DNA of 64,000 nucleotides from contig CM029369.1 of the NCBI GenBank assembly GCA_017165825.1, forward strand, positions 7,459,816 through 7,523,815. The letters run 5' to 3'. Under the pieces are notes generated by a model. The model had not been told where the DNA came from, ran no database searches, and saw only the letters and a list, made by a program, of their open reading frames with translations. Shown here piece after piece: positions 25,613 to 37,013 of the stretch (positions are counted from its first letter, which is position 1; each line of letters starts with the position of its first letter). The DNA comes from Hepsetus odoe. Its lineage: Eukaryota > Chordata > Actinopteri > Characiformes > Hepsetidae. A program made the translations under genes and the position numbers.

Positions 25613-26688
25613 ATCTTTGTTTACAACGTTTCCACTCAATCTAAACGGTCTGTAGTTCTGGGAACTTTTTCATAAAACCATTCTGCTTTTACAATCAATC
25701 AAATGAATGACAAAAACAGGGAAAATTATTCTCTCATTATCTCTTTATTGCACAAAATCATGTTTTTGTGTGACTTAACAAGCTATTTGGCAATTTTCTG
25801 TTAGTTTTATTGAACAAAACATGTTAACAAGGCAAAACCGAACCACACAAGGTTCCTGGTTGAATACTATGCAAACATTCATCATATATAATTTGCAGAG
25901 CACAAGACAATATTTCACTTTAACTCTGCCAACCAATGAGTGTGTGACGGCATTTTCCGTAATATCTTCTTCCTGTCCAGCTCTGGGCTTGTGCACTGGC
26001 CTATACATCCCAGTGGATGTGCTGAGTGAGCAACTCTTCTCGCTGCAATCTCACTAATTGGTCCTCTCTCACTTTCACCTTTAAGACCCCAGTGTGCTCA
26101 TACAGAGAGGCAAATAAGAGCAAGAAGAGGGGAAAACACAGGCCTAAAATAATGAGTTTCTTCAGAAACTCTGAAATGTAGCAGAAAACGATGACATTTT
26201 GGTTTGAACCTGGCTGACTCCTTAACAACGCACAGACAAAAGGAGGCCCAAATGCTTCGTTTCGCACCCACATTACTCTCATATAATTTTCTGTATTAAT
26301 TCTCATTCTGATAATGACAGGCCCTTTCTAACCCCTCTTGTCTCTCCACCAAAGTACTGGCAGTTCTTTGAAACAACTAAAAAAGAAAAAAAGAGAAAGA
26401 AAAAAGAGAAAAAAAATCTCCAGCACTCAATCCAGGCGAACATGTCAAGACCTCTTTTGAATGAAGAATGGTGAGTGAGGGTAAATAAAGCAATATGACC
26501 AGAAGGACCAGGAATTCTGCCGGATAAGTGTCAGCGGCAGAGTAAAAAATGAAGCATTTACCTGTTCGTAATCTAATTTCATGATGGCTTTCTGTAGATA
26601 TCGGACCCCGCCGTGAATAAGCTTAGTGCTTCTGCTGCTGGTCCCCTGTGAGAAATAACCCCTCTCTACCAGGGCCGTCTTTAGATCA

Positions 26689-26689
<1 letters not shown>

Positions 26690-26744
<55 letters not shown>
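26690..26744 (+). repeat. GA microsatellite
   Basis: About 26 GA units next to a unique block at 26560-26690. Confidence 0.95.
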
Positions 26745-26747
<3 letters not shown>

Positions 26748-27132
26748 GCATCAGATCAACAGCTGCCTCCCTGATATTTGGCTACTTATTCTCTCCACCA
26801 AATATTTAGACTATATTACACATCATTTTCATATGCATCTTTCCCTCCACTGCACTGTACTTTAAAGGAAGACTGTGCTGGGGGATGGTGGGATATGGAG
26901 AAATATATTGGTAGAGTAGCAGTTTTTAATATTCATGAGAGCAAACTGTGACTGTTTAAAAACTCAAAACTGTTAAAGAGAGCCAAACTCGTTTTGCGAT
27001 TGCAGATGCAATATTTGGACACTAAGGCCTAAAATGAAAAAATATACAAACCAGATTCTGACCCATCAGGAGCACATCTGGCAAACATGAGGGCTCAATC
27101 AAGTCTGCAGAGTTGAGTATATTTGATGATGG

Positions 27133-27139
27133 GAGAGAG

Positions 27140-27196
<57 letters not shown>
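27133..27196 (+). repeat. GA microsatellite
   Basis: A continuous GA run after a short GAGAAAAAGA lead-in. Confidence 0.95.
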
Positions 27197-27201
<5 letters not shown>

Positions 27202-27299
27202 AAAATTAGGATAACAATTAAAAAATAATTTCTCTGACATGAATCAATAAATGAATACATAAATAAATGGATGAATGGAAGTTTCTTTACCTACTATAA

Positions 27300-27545
27300 A
27301 CTAAACCAATACCCAATTTTACTCCCCACACCTCAGACTTTTTATAAATACTCCAATTTAGGCATTGCCAATTTTCAGTTTATCCATTACTGACTTTTGT
27401 CCTTCTCAAATACACAGTTTACTCAAGTCCCAGTTTATCTAGTGATCAGTTTTACACAATGCACAATTAACTTCATTTATACAATTCCCAGTTTTACTCA
27501 TTTAATTTTGCCCAATTTTTAGATAAGTACATAATTTGCCAGACC
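27300..27545 (+). repeat. Degenerate short-period array, core CCCAGTTTTACTCA
   Basis: CCAATTTTACTC, CCAATTTTCAGTTTATCC, CACAGTTTACTCAAG, CCCAGTTTATCTAG, CAGTTTTACACAATGC and CCCAGTTTTACTCATT follow one another at intervals of about 14-30 bp. The units are strongly diverged and the period is irregular. Confidence 0.6.
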
Positions 27546-28319
27546 CTGTTGCTTAAAACTTGTGGGTTTAAAGTAGTCAGTTATCCATTTTATTTTGTTG
27601 TGAAAAAATGAAGTGGACCTGCAAACAAAATTTGGAGAAAATTCATAAATGAGCCCTTAACTCCCTCTCTCCTTCCTCCTAAATAAAGACCAGGTAGCGC
27701 TGTAATAGACTCTGATGACATTGCATACACATAATATTTACTCTGATCAGCCTTTACTCTCTCCTCTGTCCACTGTATGAAAGCACTGAAAACTGGTATC
27801 AGTGTCAGAACTGCACTGGAAGACCAATGGGAGAAAGTTTTTTTTATTGTTATTATTTTAAATCAGATCGATAGTGCTAACATGGGAAAAAGATGGTACC
27901 AAATGTGACAGATGCACCATGAAACTCTGGATAATGTTCTGATGGGAAACCTTTGTTCTTGGTATTATGTGGGTGTTTCTTTGAAATGATTACCTACCTA
28001 AACATAGCTACAAACCAAGTGCACCCCTTCAGGGTAACGCTATTCTGTTGGACCTCCTGGGCAAACTAGTCTTTCTGTAGCTGCACCTTGCAGCTCACAG
28101 GGCTGCTGTCTTTTTATCTTGGTGCCACTGACCACAGCACACCTTCAGAGGGTCCAGCCACTCATAGTTAAGCGCCTTTAATCTGGGGGCACAAGCAGGA
28201 TCCGCACAGCGTTACTTTAACTGTTGCAGCTGATGAGTGAAAATCAGAAACTTAAAAGTAGCAGTTTCACCTCTTTCTTTATGACTTGTTTACTTGTTTT
28301 GAATGATGTGTGAATGATG

Positions 28320-28323
<4 letters not shown>

Positions 28324-28393
<70 letters not shown>
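28324..28393 (+). repeat. GA microsatellite
   Basis: About 34 GA units. Confidence 0.95.
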
Positions 28394-28399
<6 letters not shown>

Positions 28400-28591
28400 G
28401 AGATGAGAGAACTCTTTAACATTGTTCTAAACTCTAACAGCTCTGCCACTGTCTACTCTTCCCTCTTGGATAGAATCCGCAAATCCCACTTTTGAAAAGA
28501 AGAAAGAAAAAATAAATATGGATTAGGAGAAGAGGAACAAGAGAGGTCTTAAAACCATCTCTCTCTCTCCTGGCTGCCACCTTTACACACA

Positions 28592-28594
<3 letters not shown>

Positions 28595-28627
<33 letters not shown>
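28595..28627 (+). repeat. CA microsatellite
   Basis: About 16 CA units. Confidence 0.9.
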
Positions 28628-28631
<4 letters not shown>

Positions 28632-28722
28632 TGCACACACACATTGCAAAAAGCACTGCAACAAATTCTTGAACCATGAGCATAGATAATTGATTTTTTG
28701 TGTAATAGATGATTTTGGTGTG

Positions 28723-28727
<5 letters not shown>

Positions 28728-28776
<49 letters not shown>
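28728..28776 (+). repeat. GA microsatellite
   Basis: About 24 GA units. Confidence 0.95.
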
Positions 28777-28780
<4 letters not shown>

Positions 28781-28789
28781 GATCAGGCT

Positions 28790-28990
28790 CCCCACTGCTC
28801 CTGCTGCTTTTCCTGGAGGATATGAAATCCCTCCAAGTTGAGAACTTCCGCTGTGTTTGCCTCCACAGGGACCCCCCGGCGGAAGCCCCTTTAATAGGCT
28901 GATCAGCGCCGCACGAGGTTATGCAATATCCGTCCAGAGCCAGCAAACAAAAAAGAGTGCCGCAAAAAATCCTGATCTGAGTGTATGAAG
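28790..28990. promoter_or_regulatory. Candidate conserved non-coding element
   Basis: A GC-rich unique island, including CCTTTAATAGGCTGATCAGC and GTTATGCAATATCCG, between two GA microsatellites. The apparent - strand reading frame continues into the microsatellites and is not a gene. Confidence 0.3.
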
Positions 28991-29067
28991 GGTGGAAGAG
29001 GATTGATGCCCATTCACTCAAATGAGGAAGAGAGATAAGAGAGAAGTGGTTCAGTATTAATGGAATG

Positions 29068-29069
<2 letters not shown>

Positions 29070-29122
<53 letters not shown>
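29070..29122 (+). repeat. GA microsatellite
   Basis: About 26 GA units. Confidence 0.95.
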
Positions 29123-29126
<4 letters not shown>

Positions 29127-29798
29127 CAGCAAATGTAGTTCAGTTATAAGTTTTTTTCAATTACTTTAAAAACACTTACATTGTATGGCATTTAAAAAAT
29201 AAATGCATTATATTTCCTTGAACCTGAAGTTGAGAGCTATCTGAGGACAATATCTGAGTGTTTTTTGCACTTCCATCAGGAAGGAGACACTACAGATAAT
29301 TACAGATAATAATTTATTTATCTATTTATTTATGTATTACTTACCTGTGGGCTCATATTTTTTGTTGACATGATGGACATCACAGCATTATGTGGGGATT
29401 TACAAGCAGAAAACATGCTGATTGCTGAGATAAATTATTTTAAATGACTTGCTTATGTGTGTAAGGATTTTGCACAGTATTTGATAAAATAAACAGAAAG
29501 TAGAAAAGCAGATCAGCCCTGAAACTCGATAAAGACATTAACTAAGCCAGAATCATATAGACACAGATAACACTACTGTATTTCTTCTTTTCCATGCCCC
29601 CCCCCACTGTATATTATTAGTAAGTTATACATAGTGATCATAATCACTTAAAGCATGAGAGACACATTAATAGTGAAATGAGTGGAACAGTATCTGATGC
29701 ATGTGCAGTGGCCTGTGGCTCCACCCTGATCATTGGCCTGGGACCTAAATAAGAGCTGAGAAGAGCGTAATCAAAAGGATGCTCCAGTGCTGCATGGC

Positions 29799-29800
<2 letters not shown>

Positions 29801-29837
<37 letters not shown>
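29801..29837 (+). repeat. CA microsatellite
   Basis: About 18 CA units. Smaller CT and CA runs follow at 29924-29977. Confidence 0.9.
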
Positions 29838-29839
<2 letters not shown>

Positions 29840-30579
29840 AAGCAATTGTGCTTACATTCAAAAACACATGCACACATTTAAGCAAAAAAAAAAAAAATCC
29901 CACATACAAATACAGTCATGCTCTCTCCCTCTCTCTCCCTCTCTCATACACACACACATACATGCACACACACACAGTAATCCATTTCACTGTCACATGA
30001 CTTTAGGGGACAGTGCACATTAATAAATTCATTTCATTATTATGCATGTCTTCATAGTCTGTATGATGGATTTAAGAAAACACACATCATGCATTTTCTG
30101 CCGAGGACAAACAAAAAAAATTGTGTGACAGCACAAAGAAATAGATGATCAATCACATGCTAATTTATTTACTTCCCCCACTCCAAACTAGTGTCCAATA
30201 TGATGAATCACAAATATGTACATTTCATGCATATATGCTTATAGTCTCCAAAACACACGTTCTGTGTACAAAGCCTGTATAGAGCAGGAGGCTTGATATA
30301 CTTCACTATTACAGAAATATCTATAAATGTGAACTGTTGATGTAAGAGTAGAATGGGTTAAAATTCACTTGTATGCCTTACCAAAGTCCAAATATGACAT
30401 AAATTACACAATTTATCAAATAAAAGTTAAGTCTAGACAGGATCTACTGGGCAGGATTGTTAAAGTATTGCCAAAATCTTGTATGTGCATTCTGCATGGT
30501 TTTAGTTTATTCTTTCTCCAATAAACCTTTTGGAGATACAGGTTCTGGAAATGAAGGCAAATGAGTGAAGTCATAGAAA

Positions 30580-31190
30580 TGGTTAGATATAGCCTCCATG
30601 GATTGAACTAGTATGGTCAGCACAAAATGGAGCCCAGATCACCACCTTGAACTTTGTCATGTTCCTCAAACCAATTCTGAACAATTTTTCCAGAGTGCTA
30701 TGATGCATTATTCTGCCAAACGTGGTCACTGATATTAAGTAATATCGTGACCATGAAAGAATCTGCAACAAAGTTTAGTTAGGCAGTTTCAAAGTAAGGA
30801 CTCAAGGATTCACAGAGCATCACACTGCTCCTGCCAGCTTTCCTTCATCCCAAATTGCATCCTGGTGCCATCTTTTGAGCTCCTTTGACTCTTTTTTCTG
30901 GGTCACCAGTTTTCCTTCCTGAGTCCACTTTTGGTAGGTTCTAACCCCTGCACACCAGATTTACCTCTAGAGGTGTGCTGTTTCGGAGATCCTCTGCCTC
31001 AGCTGTCTAGGCATAACAATTAAGCCCTTGTCTTTAGCGCTCAGACCTTTACCGTACTCCATTTTTGTAGCTTCCAACACATGCAGCACATTGTATCCCA
31101 GCCCTTGGTACCATTATAACAAGAAAATTAATGGCATTCACTTCACTTCTCAGTTTTAATCTTGTGATGGATGTGGCAGTCTCCTGATTT
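30580..31190 (-). mobile_element. Degraded Tc1/mariner-type transposon remnant
   Basis: On the - strand this matches, from memory, a widespread fish DNA transposon. Recognisable blocks are GTTCCTCAAACCAATTCTGA, GCATCACACTGCTCCTGCC, CATCCTGGTGCCATCTTTTG, CACTTTTGGTAGGTTCTAAC and the terminal region ATGGCATTCACTTCACTTCT. Many indels and stops show it is long dead. The outer limits are approximate. Confidence 0.65.
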
Positions 31191-31245
31191 CTGATGTTTT
31201 TAAACAATGATGTTTTACTGCATTTGATTGTTTACTTTACATTTA

Positions 31246-31246
<1 letters not shown>

Positions 31247-31311
<65 letters not shown>

Positions 31312-31374
31312 TGTGTGTGTGTGTGTGTGCATGTGTGTGTCTGTGCGTGCATGCATGTGTATGTGTAAGTGTGT
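31247..31374 (+). repeat. Long compound GT microsatellite
   Basis: About 28 GT units, followed by interrupted GT with CGCGCATG and GCATGCATG variants. Confidence 0.95.
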
Positions 31375-31719
31375 ATTCACAAAAAAATATGCAAGGTTCT
31401 CCTTGGGTGTGCTTTATCAGTAGAGTGTAACAAAGTAATAATACTAGAGGATGATAAATCATTTCATAGTACATTCCTGAAAAATGAGATTAGAGGGTAA
31501 TAAATCAACTTTTGCTATGAACTGTGTGCTGAATGGTTTGTAGCTGCGTGAAAATGACTTGGCAGAAAATGCTGAACAATTAAGCGAACTAGTAATGCTG
31601 TTTATCTTCTATTAGATTGGCAGTGAATCTGTTCTTCCTATTTAAGCAGAGCTCAATTTAACAATTGAGTGTGGCATTGGAGGCCACCTGCAGCTTCAGA
31701 ATACAATTTCAAACAAGGA

Positions 31720-31721
<2 letters not shown>

Positions 31722-31782
<61 letters not shown>
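31722..31782 (+). repeat. GA microsatellite
   Basis: About 29 GA units. Confidence 0.95.
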
Positions 31783-31787
<5 letters not shown>

Positions 31788-34109
31788 GAAGAAATCACAC
31801 AGCTTGGATATATTGCCCAAAGACATGAATATGCAAGGAGTCAAGATATGCCAGTGGAGTCATCGCTAATGTTTCTGCCAATTACATGGCATGCCATGTT
31901 ACTGATTAATGAATATTCAGTGCTGACTGATGTACAGGCTCAGAGCAGTACTGAGGCTCTGTCCTCGTTTTACTGTCTCATCAAGGCACGGGAGTAGATA
32001 CCTTCATCATTCCACTGAGGAGCTGTCCAGCTATAAGACAAGCCGCTTCATAGGGTTTAACTAGTTAAATATGTGTTATATGAAGGTGTGTTAAAGTGAT
32101 GGAGCACTCCCCTGATCCAGAGAGCAAGCATTAAAGCATATTAAGTAGACATTTAGTCTTGTAAAGAAGGAACCTTAAATTGGAAAGAAGACATAGGGGT
32201 AGAGCCTAGAGAAAGAATGAGGTCTGAGACTGCACGCTGCTGACAAGAAGTGCTGGGGCCCCACTGATGAATCTCTGAGAGATTATATCACGCAATCAAC
32301 AAAATGTGACCTTTTGAGGATCTGAGTGAAAGTGGAGAAATTTCATCGTCTTTAAATCAAACTCAATCACGTCAAACATGGAGAGAGGTTTGCGGTTTAT
32401 CCACAATTAGAAGGGGAAAAAAAGCAGTCAGGCATCCACGAAAAACAAATGTATCAGTCAAAGTACTTGAATGGGGTGTGAAGAATATAAATAATGAAAT
32501 CAATCAATGAGCAAACCTATTATTTTTCAGTCAAGTGGAGAAAAGTCCCTATGTTTAGACATTGATACCTCTGAGTATGATGCAATGGGTATTCATTTAT
32601 GATTCATTTATGATTCATTTATTAATTTATATTAACAAAATCCATCCTGTGTCTGCCTAGTTTCTTTTCTAATTATAAAAATGTTGATCAGAGATAAAAG
32701 GTTTAAAAACAAGATGCATATAATTGCTTAATCAATAAAATGAAATATAATCAAAATGAAGTGCCGTTAAAATAAAAAGCAACACTTTAGTGAAGGGGAA
32801 AATTCAAGAGGCTACATGATACAGTTATGTTGCATTTATGTTAATAATCATGAAAGGCATAAGAAGTGAAGAAGAAAAGAAGTTTCAGTTGTTATAAAAC
32901 ATTCTTTAGTCAATTTGACCAAAGAGGTGTCAAAACATTTGATTATTTTTATGGTTTTTGATGTAGCTATGTAACAGTTGTCATGAATATCTTATGTCCG
33001 TATCATGAAACTGACTGCGCTGTTAGTAAAGTGTTAGTCATTATCACTGAAGATGCCCTCAATCTAATTAAACAGCAGACAGAATTCAAGCTTTTTCTAT
33101 CATTTTGCATAATCAGAAACTATATATTTTAAAATTATTATAAATTAATCCAGCATCAAGACCCAACTTCACTAATGCCCATTTGGATAAATGCATTCAG
33201 ATGCTCAAAGCAATGTTCCATCATCTAAAGCCTACAGGTACAGGCTGATGGTGCAATCCCCCTTTAACACTCAGAAGAAATGCTTGATGAGGAAGTGCCT
33301 GCAAACATTTGGCCACATTCCCTGAGTTAATGGTCAGCACTGATGAATAAAAACTGCTGCAAATCCTAGTAAGTGAGAATACCTGACTTATGATGCTTGA
33401 AACTGTAGTCATTGAAGGTCATGTACCCTTATAGTGCCACTGTCTGCGTTATCTCACATTACCATTAAGAGAAAAACCTAACCTTTCAGTGAGGTTAAAT
33501 TATTTAAAGAAAAAACACAATCAATAGAAAAGAAAATATAAAAGCTTAGAGTGGAAAAAATGAAACACTGGAAAAACATGAAGGAAAGAGCATATTGACT
33601 CTCGGGGGACTGAGTTGGAGGCAGCAGGGGAAACGCCACAGCCCCAGTGACTTGAGTCTGCAAGCTCTAAGTTATTCTCCGTGTCTTGGGCTTACAAGAC
33701 TGTGTGTTTTCCATTTCCACTGCAGATGCTTAGAGGAACTTCCTCCTTCTTCAGTTTACGGCACCAGGTGTGTCACTTAGCTCAGATAAGTTGTGCTGTC
33801 CATGGTGCTGAAAAAGTGATGGTGCTGAATGAACAGCTCCTGTTTCTTTCTGTGTTTTGAACTAAATCAGCTCCAAAATGAAACAAGCAAATCTTTTTCA
33901 TTTTTAATGATTCTTTTTCTCAGTGTTTATCCTTGTGATCCATCATTTCCATTTTTGTCATTGTGGGTTATTTTAATGTCTTTCTGTATTACCGGTTTAA
34001 ATCCTGCTCTGTCACCCCAGCCTGAAGTCACCTGTTTGACTTTTCTGTAACGCCCCACTTTTAATCAACTTACTTACAACAACTTACAACAAGTAAATAT
34101 ATCACCATT

Positions 34110-34230
34110 CACACACACACAGACCTACACACACACGCACACAGACACACATGCACACACACACACACGCATGCATACATGCATGCACGCAGGCACACAC
34201 ACACATGCATGCACACACATACGCATGCAT
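34110..34230 (+). repeat. Interrupted CA/CATG repeat
   Basis: CA dinucleotides alternate with GCATGCA-type variants over about 120 bp. Confidence 0.85.
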
Positions 34231-34259
34231 ATCATTTCACTCACTGGCACCACCTCTTA

Positions 34260-34450
34260 CTTAAACATGCATTAATTAAGAAATAACTTCCAATTTGATT
34301 GTTCTCCATTCCCCTCCCCAATGAAGGGTGATTAAATTATGCATATAAATAAGGTGCTAAGTAATTAAATGAGCCAATGGGCAATTATTATTTAATTGTA
34401 CGTAATGCCTCCTCATTAGAAAAAGGTAAATGAAAGCACATTGCAGGGAT
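34260..34450. promoter_or_regulatory. Candidate homeodomain/POU-rich enhancer upstream of nr4a2
   Basis: AT-rich but not simple sequence. It contains TTATGCATAT (octamer-like, near 34337-34346), TAATTA at 34362-34367, CAATTATTATTTAATTG near 34382, and GCATTAATTAAG near 34269. It lies about 1.7 kb upstream of the likely promoter. Confidence 0.35.
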
Positions 34451-35219
34451 ACAGTTTTCCTCAATAAAATCTGTTTAAGACATGTGATACTGGCTGATCA
34501 TTTTTTTCACCCGTATTGTTAAAAAAAAACATGAATGGTGCCGCTGAAAAGTGCTCAGTGTGTGGATATTGTTATGTACAACAGCTCAGTGGTGTGCTTG
34601 TACAGTGTAAACCATTTTGGCTGACCATTGGGTAGTGAACAATGCTGTCCTCTAGAGGAGAGTGCAACACCCCTTTGAATGCTGAAAGATACAGCAGCCT
34701 CACAAGGTCCACATGCCAGTGAATAAGCACTGGGAAGGGGGGGTTACCTCAGAGGTTTGGTGATAATGAGCCAGAGCAAATCCAGTGAAGGCAACGTGAA
34801 GGGGGAAAAAAGCTGATGAGCATTTTTTTCCCACCAGGTCTGTTCATTTCTATTGTCAATCAGACACAATGTCAGGATACTACTTGCTCTTTACACATGC
34901 TCAGAAACTGGAGAAACATAACAGTTTCTGCCCTGACTTCCCCAGCATCCATGGTAGAAAGGAAGTGATGGGAGAATGGAAATGCTCAGTGGTGCTTGTG
35001 TCTCTTTTAAGCAATGGATGCATCAAAGTAGTGGTTTCTGCGCCAGATTCCCGCTCCTGTTCGTCATTTCCTATTCAGTGTCCTTTTGCTCTGTCTGGTG
35101 AATCACAGTAGTTGTGTAAAATGAGGAGAAGAGACATTTCACAGTGAAATAATCAAGAGAAAGAAAAAAATATACCTTTTTGGCGGAATGACCTGTATTG
35201 GAATATGATATGATTATAA

Positions 35220-35520
35220 CGGGTAAATTAACATTAATATCTTGAATTTGAGAGTCTTATATGTAAATATACTTTGAAAAGTCCTGCATATGAAAGTCAC
35301 TTAATCCAACAGCTTCTATATGAGTTCTGTATGAATGTCCTGTAGTTTAATGAGCTGTATATATGAATGTTTTGCTACCAGCATGTTATGAGTGCCTTGT
35401 GCATTAATTTCCTGTATGTCAATGTCCTATGAAAGTCTATTTATATTATTATCCTGTATATAAGTGGCCTATGAAAATGCTGCATATGAATGTCCTCTAT
35501 AAATGTGTACTATTCCTACA
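35220..35520 (+). repeat. Degenerate short-period array, core TATGAATGTCCTGTA
   Basis: GTATGAATGTCCTGTAG, ATATGAATGTTTTGC, GTCAATGTCCTATGAAAGTC, ATCCTGTATATAAGTGGCC and GCATATGAATGTCCTC recur at loosely 15-25 bp. It is strongly diverged and lies about 0.5 kb before the nr4a2 promoter. Confidence 0.6.
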
Positions 35521-35999
35521 TTTCCAGTGGAGGACTAACTTGTTCGATTTTAGACGGGCTCTATGCTGGAATCCTTTTAGTTTATTTTGCCATTTGCATT
35601 TATGTGTTGACTCATCTATTTAAAATATCCCAGCACTAGTAATGGACTGTTTTCCTAATGCCAGATATGCCAGATATGAGAAAAGAAAAACTAATTTAAC
35701 ACCTGACTACTTCATCATCCAACCCCAAAACCCAACACCCCCCCCCCCCCTTCAAAAACAGTAATAAAATAATATCCATCCTCACATTAATGAACAAACT
35801 CAGACAAAATCTGAACACAACTCTTTCTAGAGACTGTTCTGTAGAAGGGGACTGAGGATTCATTCCCTTTTCTTTTTAGTGCACAGTCAAAATAAGTCAT
35901 CACTTCTATCCCATATCAGAAGTGCTTCATAAATCTGGGGGGGGGGACCCACAATGCCCTAAAGTCTCAGGTGCATTTCTCTATACACCCCCCTCCCTC

Positions 36000-36120
36000 G
36001 CTCCCTCACTTAAACTGGATTGGTGCTCCTCCCTGACGGGGCCCGTGACGTCCTCACGCGCGGGCCACGTGGGCTTGAGCTTAACGGGGCTCCCATAAAC
36101 AAAGACACATTGGCGGCTCG
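36000..36120 (+). promoter_or_regulatory. Probable nr4a2 core promoter with CRE-like motifs
   Basis: This short CpG-rich stretch lies just upstream of the likely first exon. TGACGTCC at 36046-36053 is a seven-of-eight match to the cAMP response element, and TGACG at 36034 is a half-site. CACGTG at 36066-36071 is a perfect E-box. CATAAAC near 36094 is a weak TATA-like candidate. CREB control through CREs is well known for NR4A genes. The exact start site is inferred. Confidence 0.5.
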
Positions 36121-36121
36121 C

Positions 36122-36248
36122 GCTAGTCTGCGCTCAGGCTGCTCTCGCGCGCTGCGCTCCCTTTGCTGGACCTTTGCGTTTCCGTCTGCTCGCTCGTTCT
36201 CTGTGCGCGTGTGGATACAATGCAACTTTTTCTGATGCATATTTAAAG
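36122..36248 (+). other. Probable non-coding exon 1 (5' UTR) of nr4a2
   Basis: This GC-rich segment ends at a strong splice donor, AAAG followed by GTACGTGA, with the GT at 36249-36250. NR4A2 genes have non-coding 5' exons and the initiator ATG in exon 3, so an untranslated first exon about 2 kb upstream is expected. The left boundary is a guess placed about 30 bp below the TATA-like motif. A long GT microsatellite starts 35 bp into the following intron. Confidence 0.45.
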
Positions 36249-36284
36249 GTACGTGATGACTGCTGTGCACGATTCTGTTTGTGT

Positions 36285-36302
36285 GCGTGCGTGCGTGCGT
36301 GC

Positions 36303-36348
<46 letters not shown>
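36285..36348 (+). repeat. GT microsatellite in the first intron region
   Basis: A short GTGC tetranucleotide run passes into GT repeats just downstream of the exon 1 donor. Confidence 0.9.
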
Positions 36349-36713
36349 TCCATAAGGGACCTGGCTGGAGCTGAAGTGCTGTTACTGTGTGTGGATGTTG
36401 GTTCTAAGCTTCTTAAAAGTCGTGATGTTGCGCACGGAGACAGGCTCCAGCTGAGAGTTGACTGCAAACATAAACGCACAAACTTTTCAACAGTATTTAA
36501 AGAAATCCGAATCTAAACTTCGTCTCCAAACGGATAGACGCGTGAGGACTTGTGCGTTTGTGTGTTTCCTGTGTTTTATATAAGCCACCTTCAGCACACA
36601 CACCTGGGGAGTGTGTAGAAGAGTGTTTAGGGGACGGTTGTGAACGAGCGTCTCCGTTGCGCAACCAGGAGCGCGCACAGGACGCCAGTGTGTGAGCTCG
36701 GTGTTCATTCCCA

Positions 36714-36717
36714 CACA

Positions 36718-36754
<37 letters not shown>
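36714..36754 (+). repeat. CA microsatellite between the probable 5' exons
   Basis: A run of about 19 CA units lies inside the CpG-rich 5' region of nr4a2. It would be in an intron if the two-exon model of the 5' UTR is right. Confidence 0.9.
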
Positions 36755-36756
<2 letters not shown>

Positions 36757-36897
36757 TCCAGCAGCGCAGAAACCCTTCACACTCACACTCCAATCCAGAC
36801 TGAAAGTCCGTCCCCTGCGCGCAGTGCGCAGTTTGGCCAAAAGCTGGGACCATCCTACAACAGCGTCCGAGTCACACCTGTGTGTTTTTACCCCCAG

Positions 36898-37013
36898 GAG
36901 GAGAACCAGTACCGAGCCCATCGGAACCAAGCCCTGTTCAGAACCCGGTTTCACCTGCAGCTCTCACCACCATCCAATCTGAGTGGCGACGAGGACGAGG
37001 CACACGGCTGAAG
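36898..37013 (+). other. Possible non-coding exon 2 (5' UTR) of nr4a2
   Basis: A pyrimidine tract ending CCCCCAG at 36897 could be an acceptor. CTGAAG followed by GTACCG at 37013/37014 could be a donor. Together they frame a 116-nt segment without repeats. Its position between exon 1 and the acceptor at 38339 matches the family's second untranslated exon. Alternatively, the whole block 36122-37013 could be one 5' exon with alternative donors. Confidence 0.35.

Larger units (their letters stand above)
25613..30579. other. Intergenic region rich in GA microsatellites
   Basis: Five GA arrays lie between 26690 and 29122. Unique islands at 26560-26690 and 28790-28990 interrupt them. No gene is recognised. 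Confidence 0.6.
31375..36000. other. Upstream flank of nr4a2 without further genes
   Basis: AT-rich sequence. A unique block at 31860-31995 (with CATGCCATGTTACTGATTAA) may be regulatory. No open frame has support. Confidence 0.55.

Noticed and set aside
28434..29132. A 232-codon reverse open frame
   Set aside because: Mostly Leu-Ser and Cys-Val dipeptides from GA and CA arrays on either side of a unique non-coding island.
36487..37011. Overlapping open frames in the 5' region of nr4a2
   Set aside because: They span a CA repeat and CpG-rich untranslated sequence in both directions; no domain.
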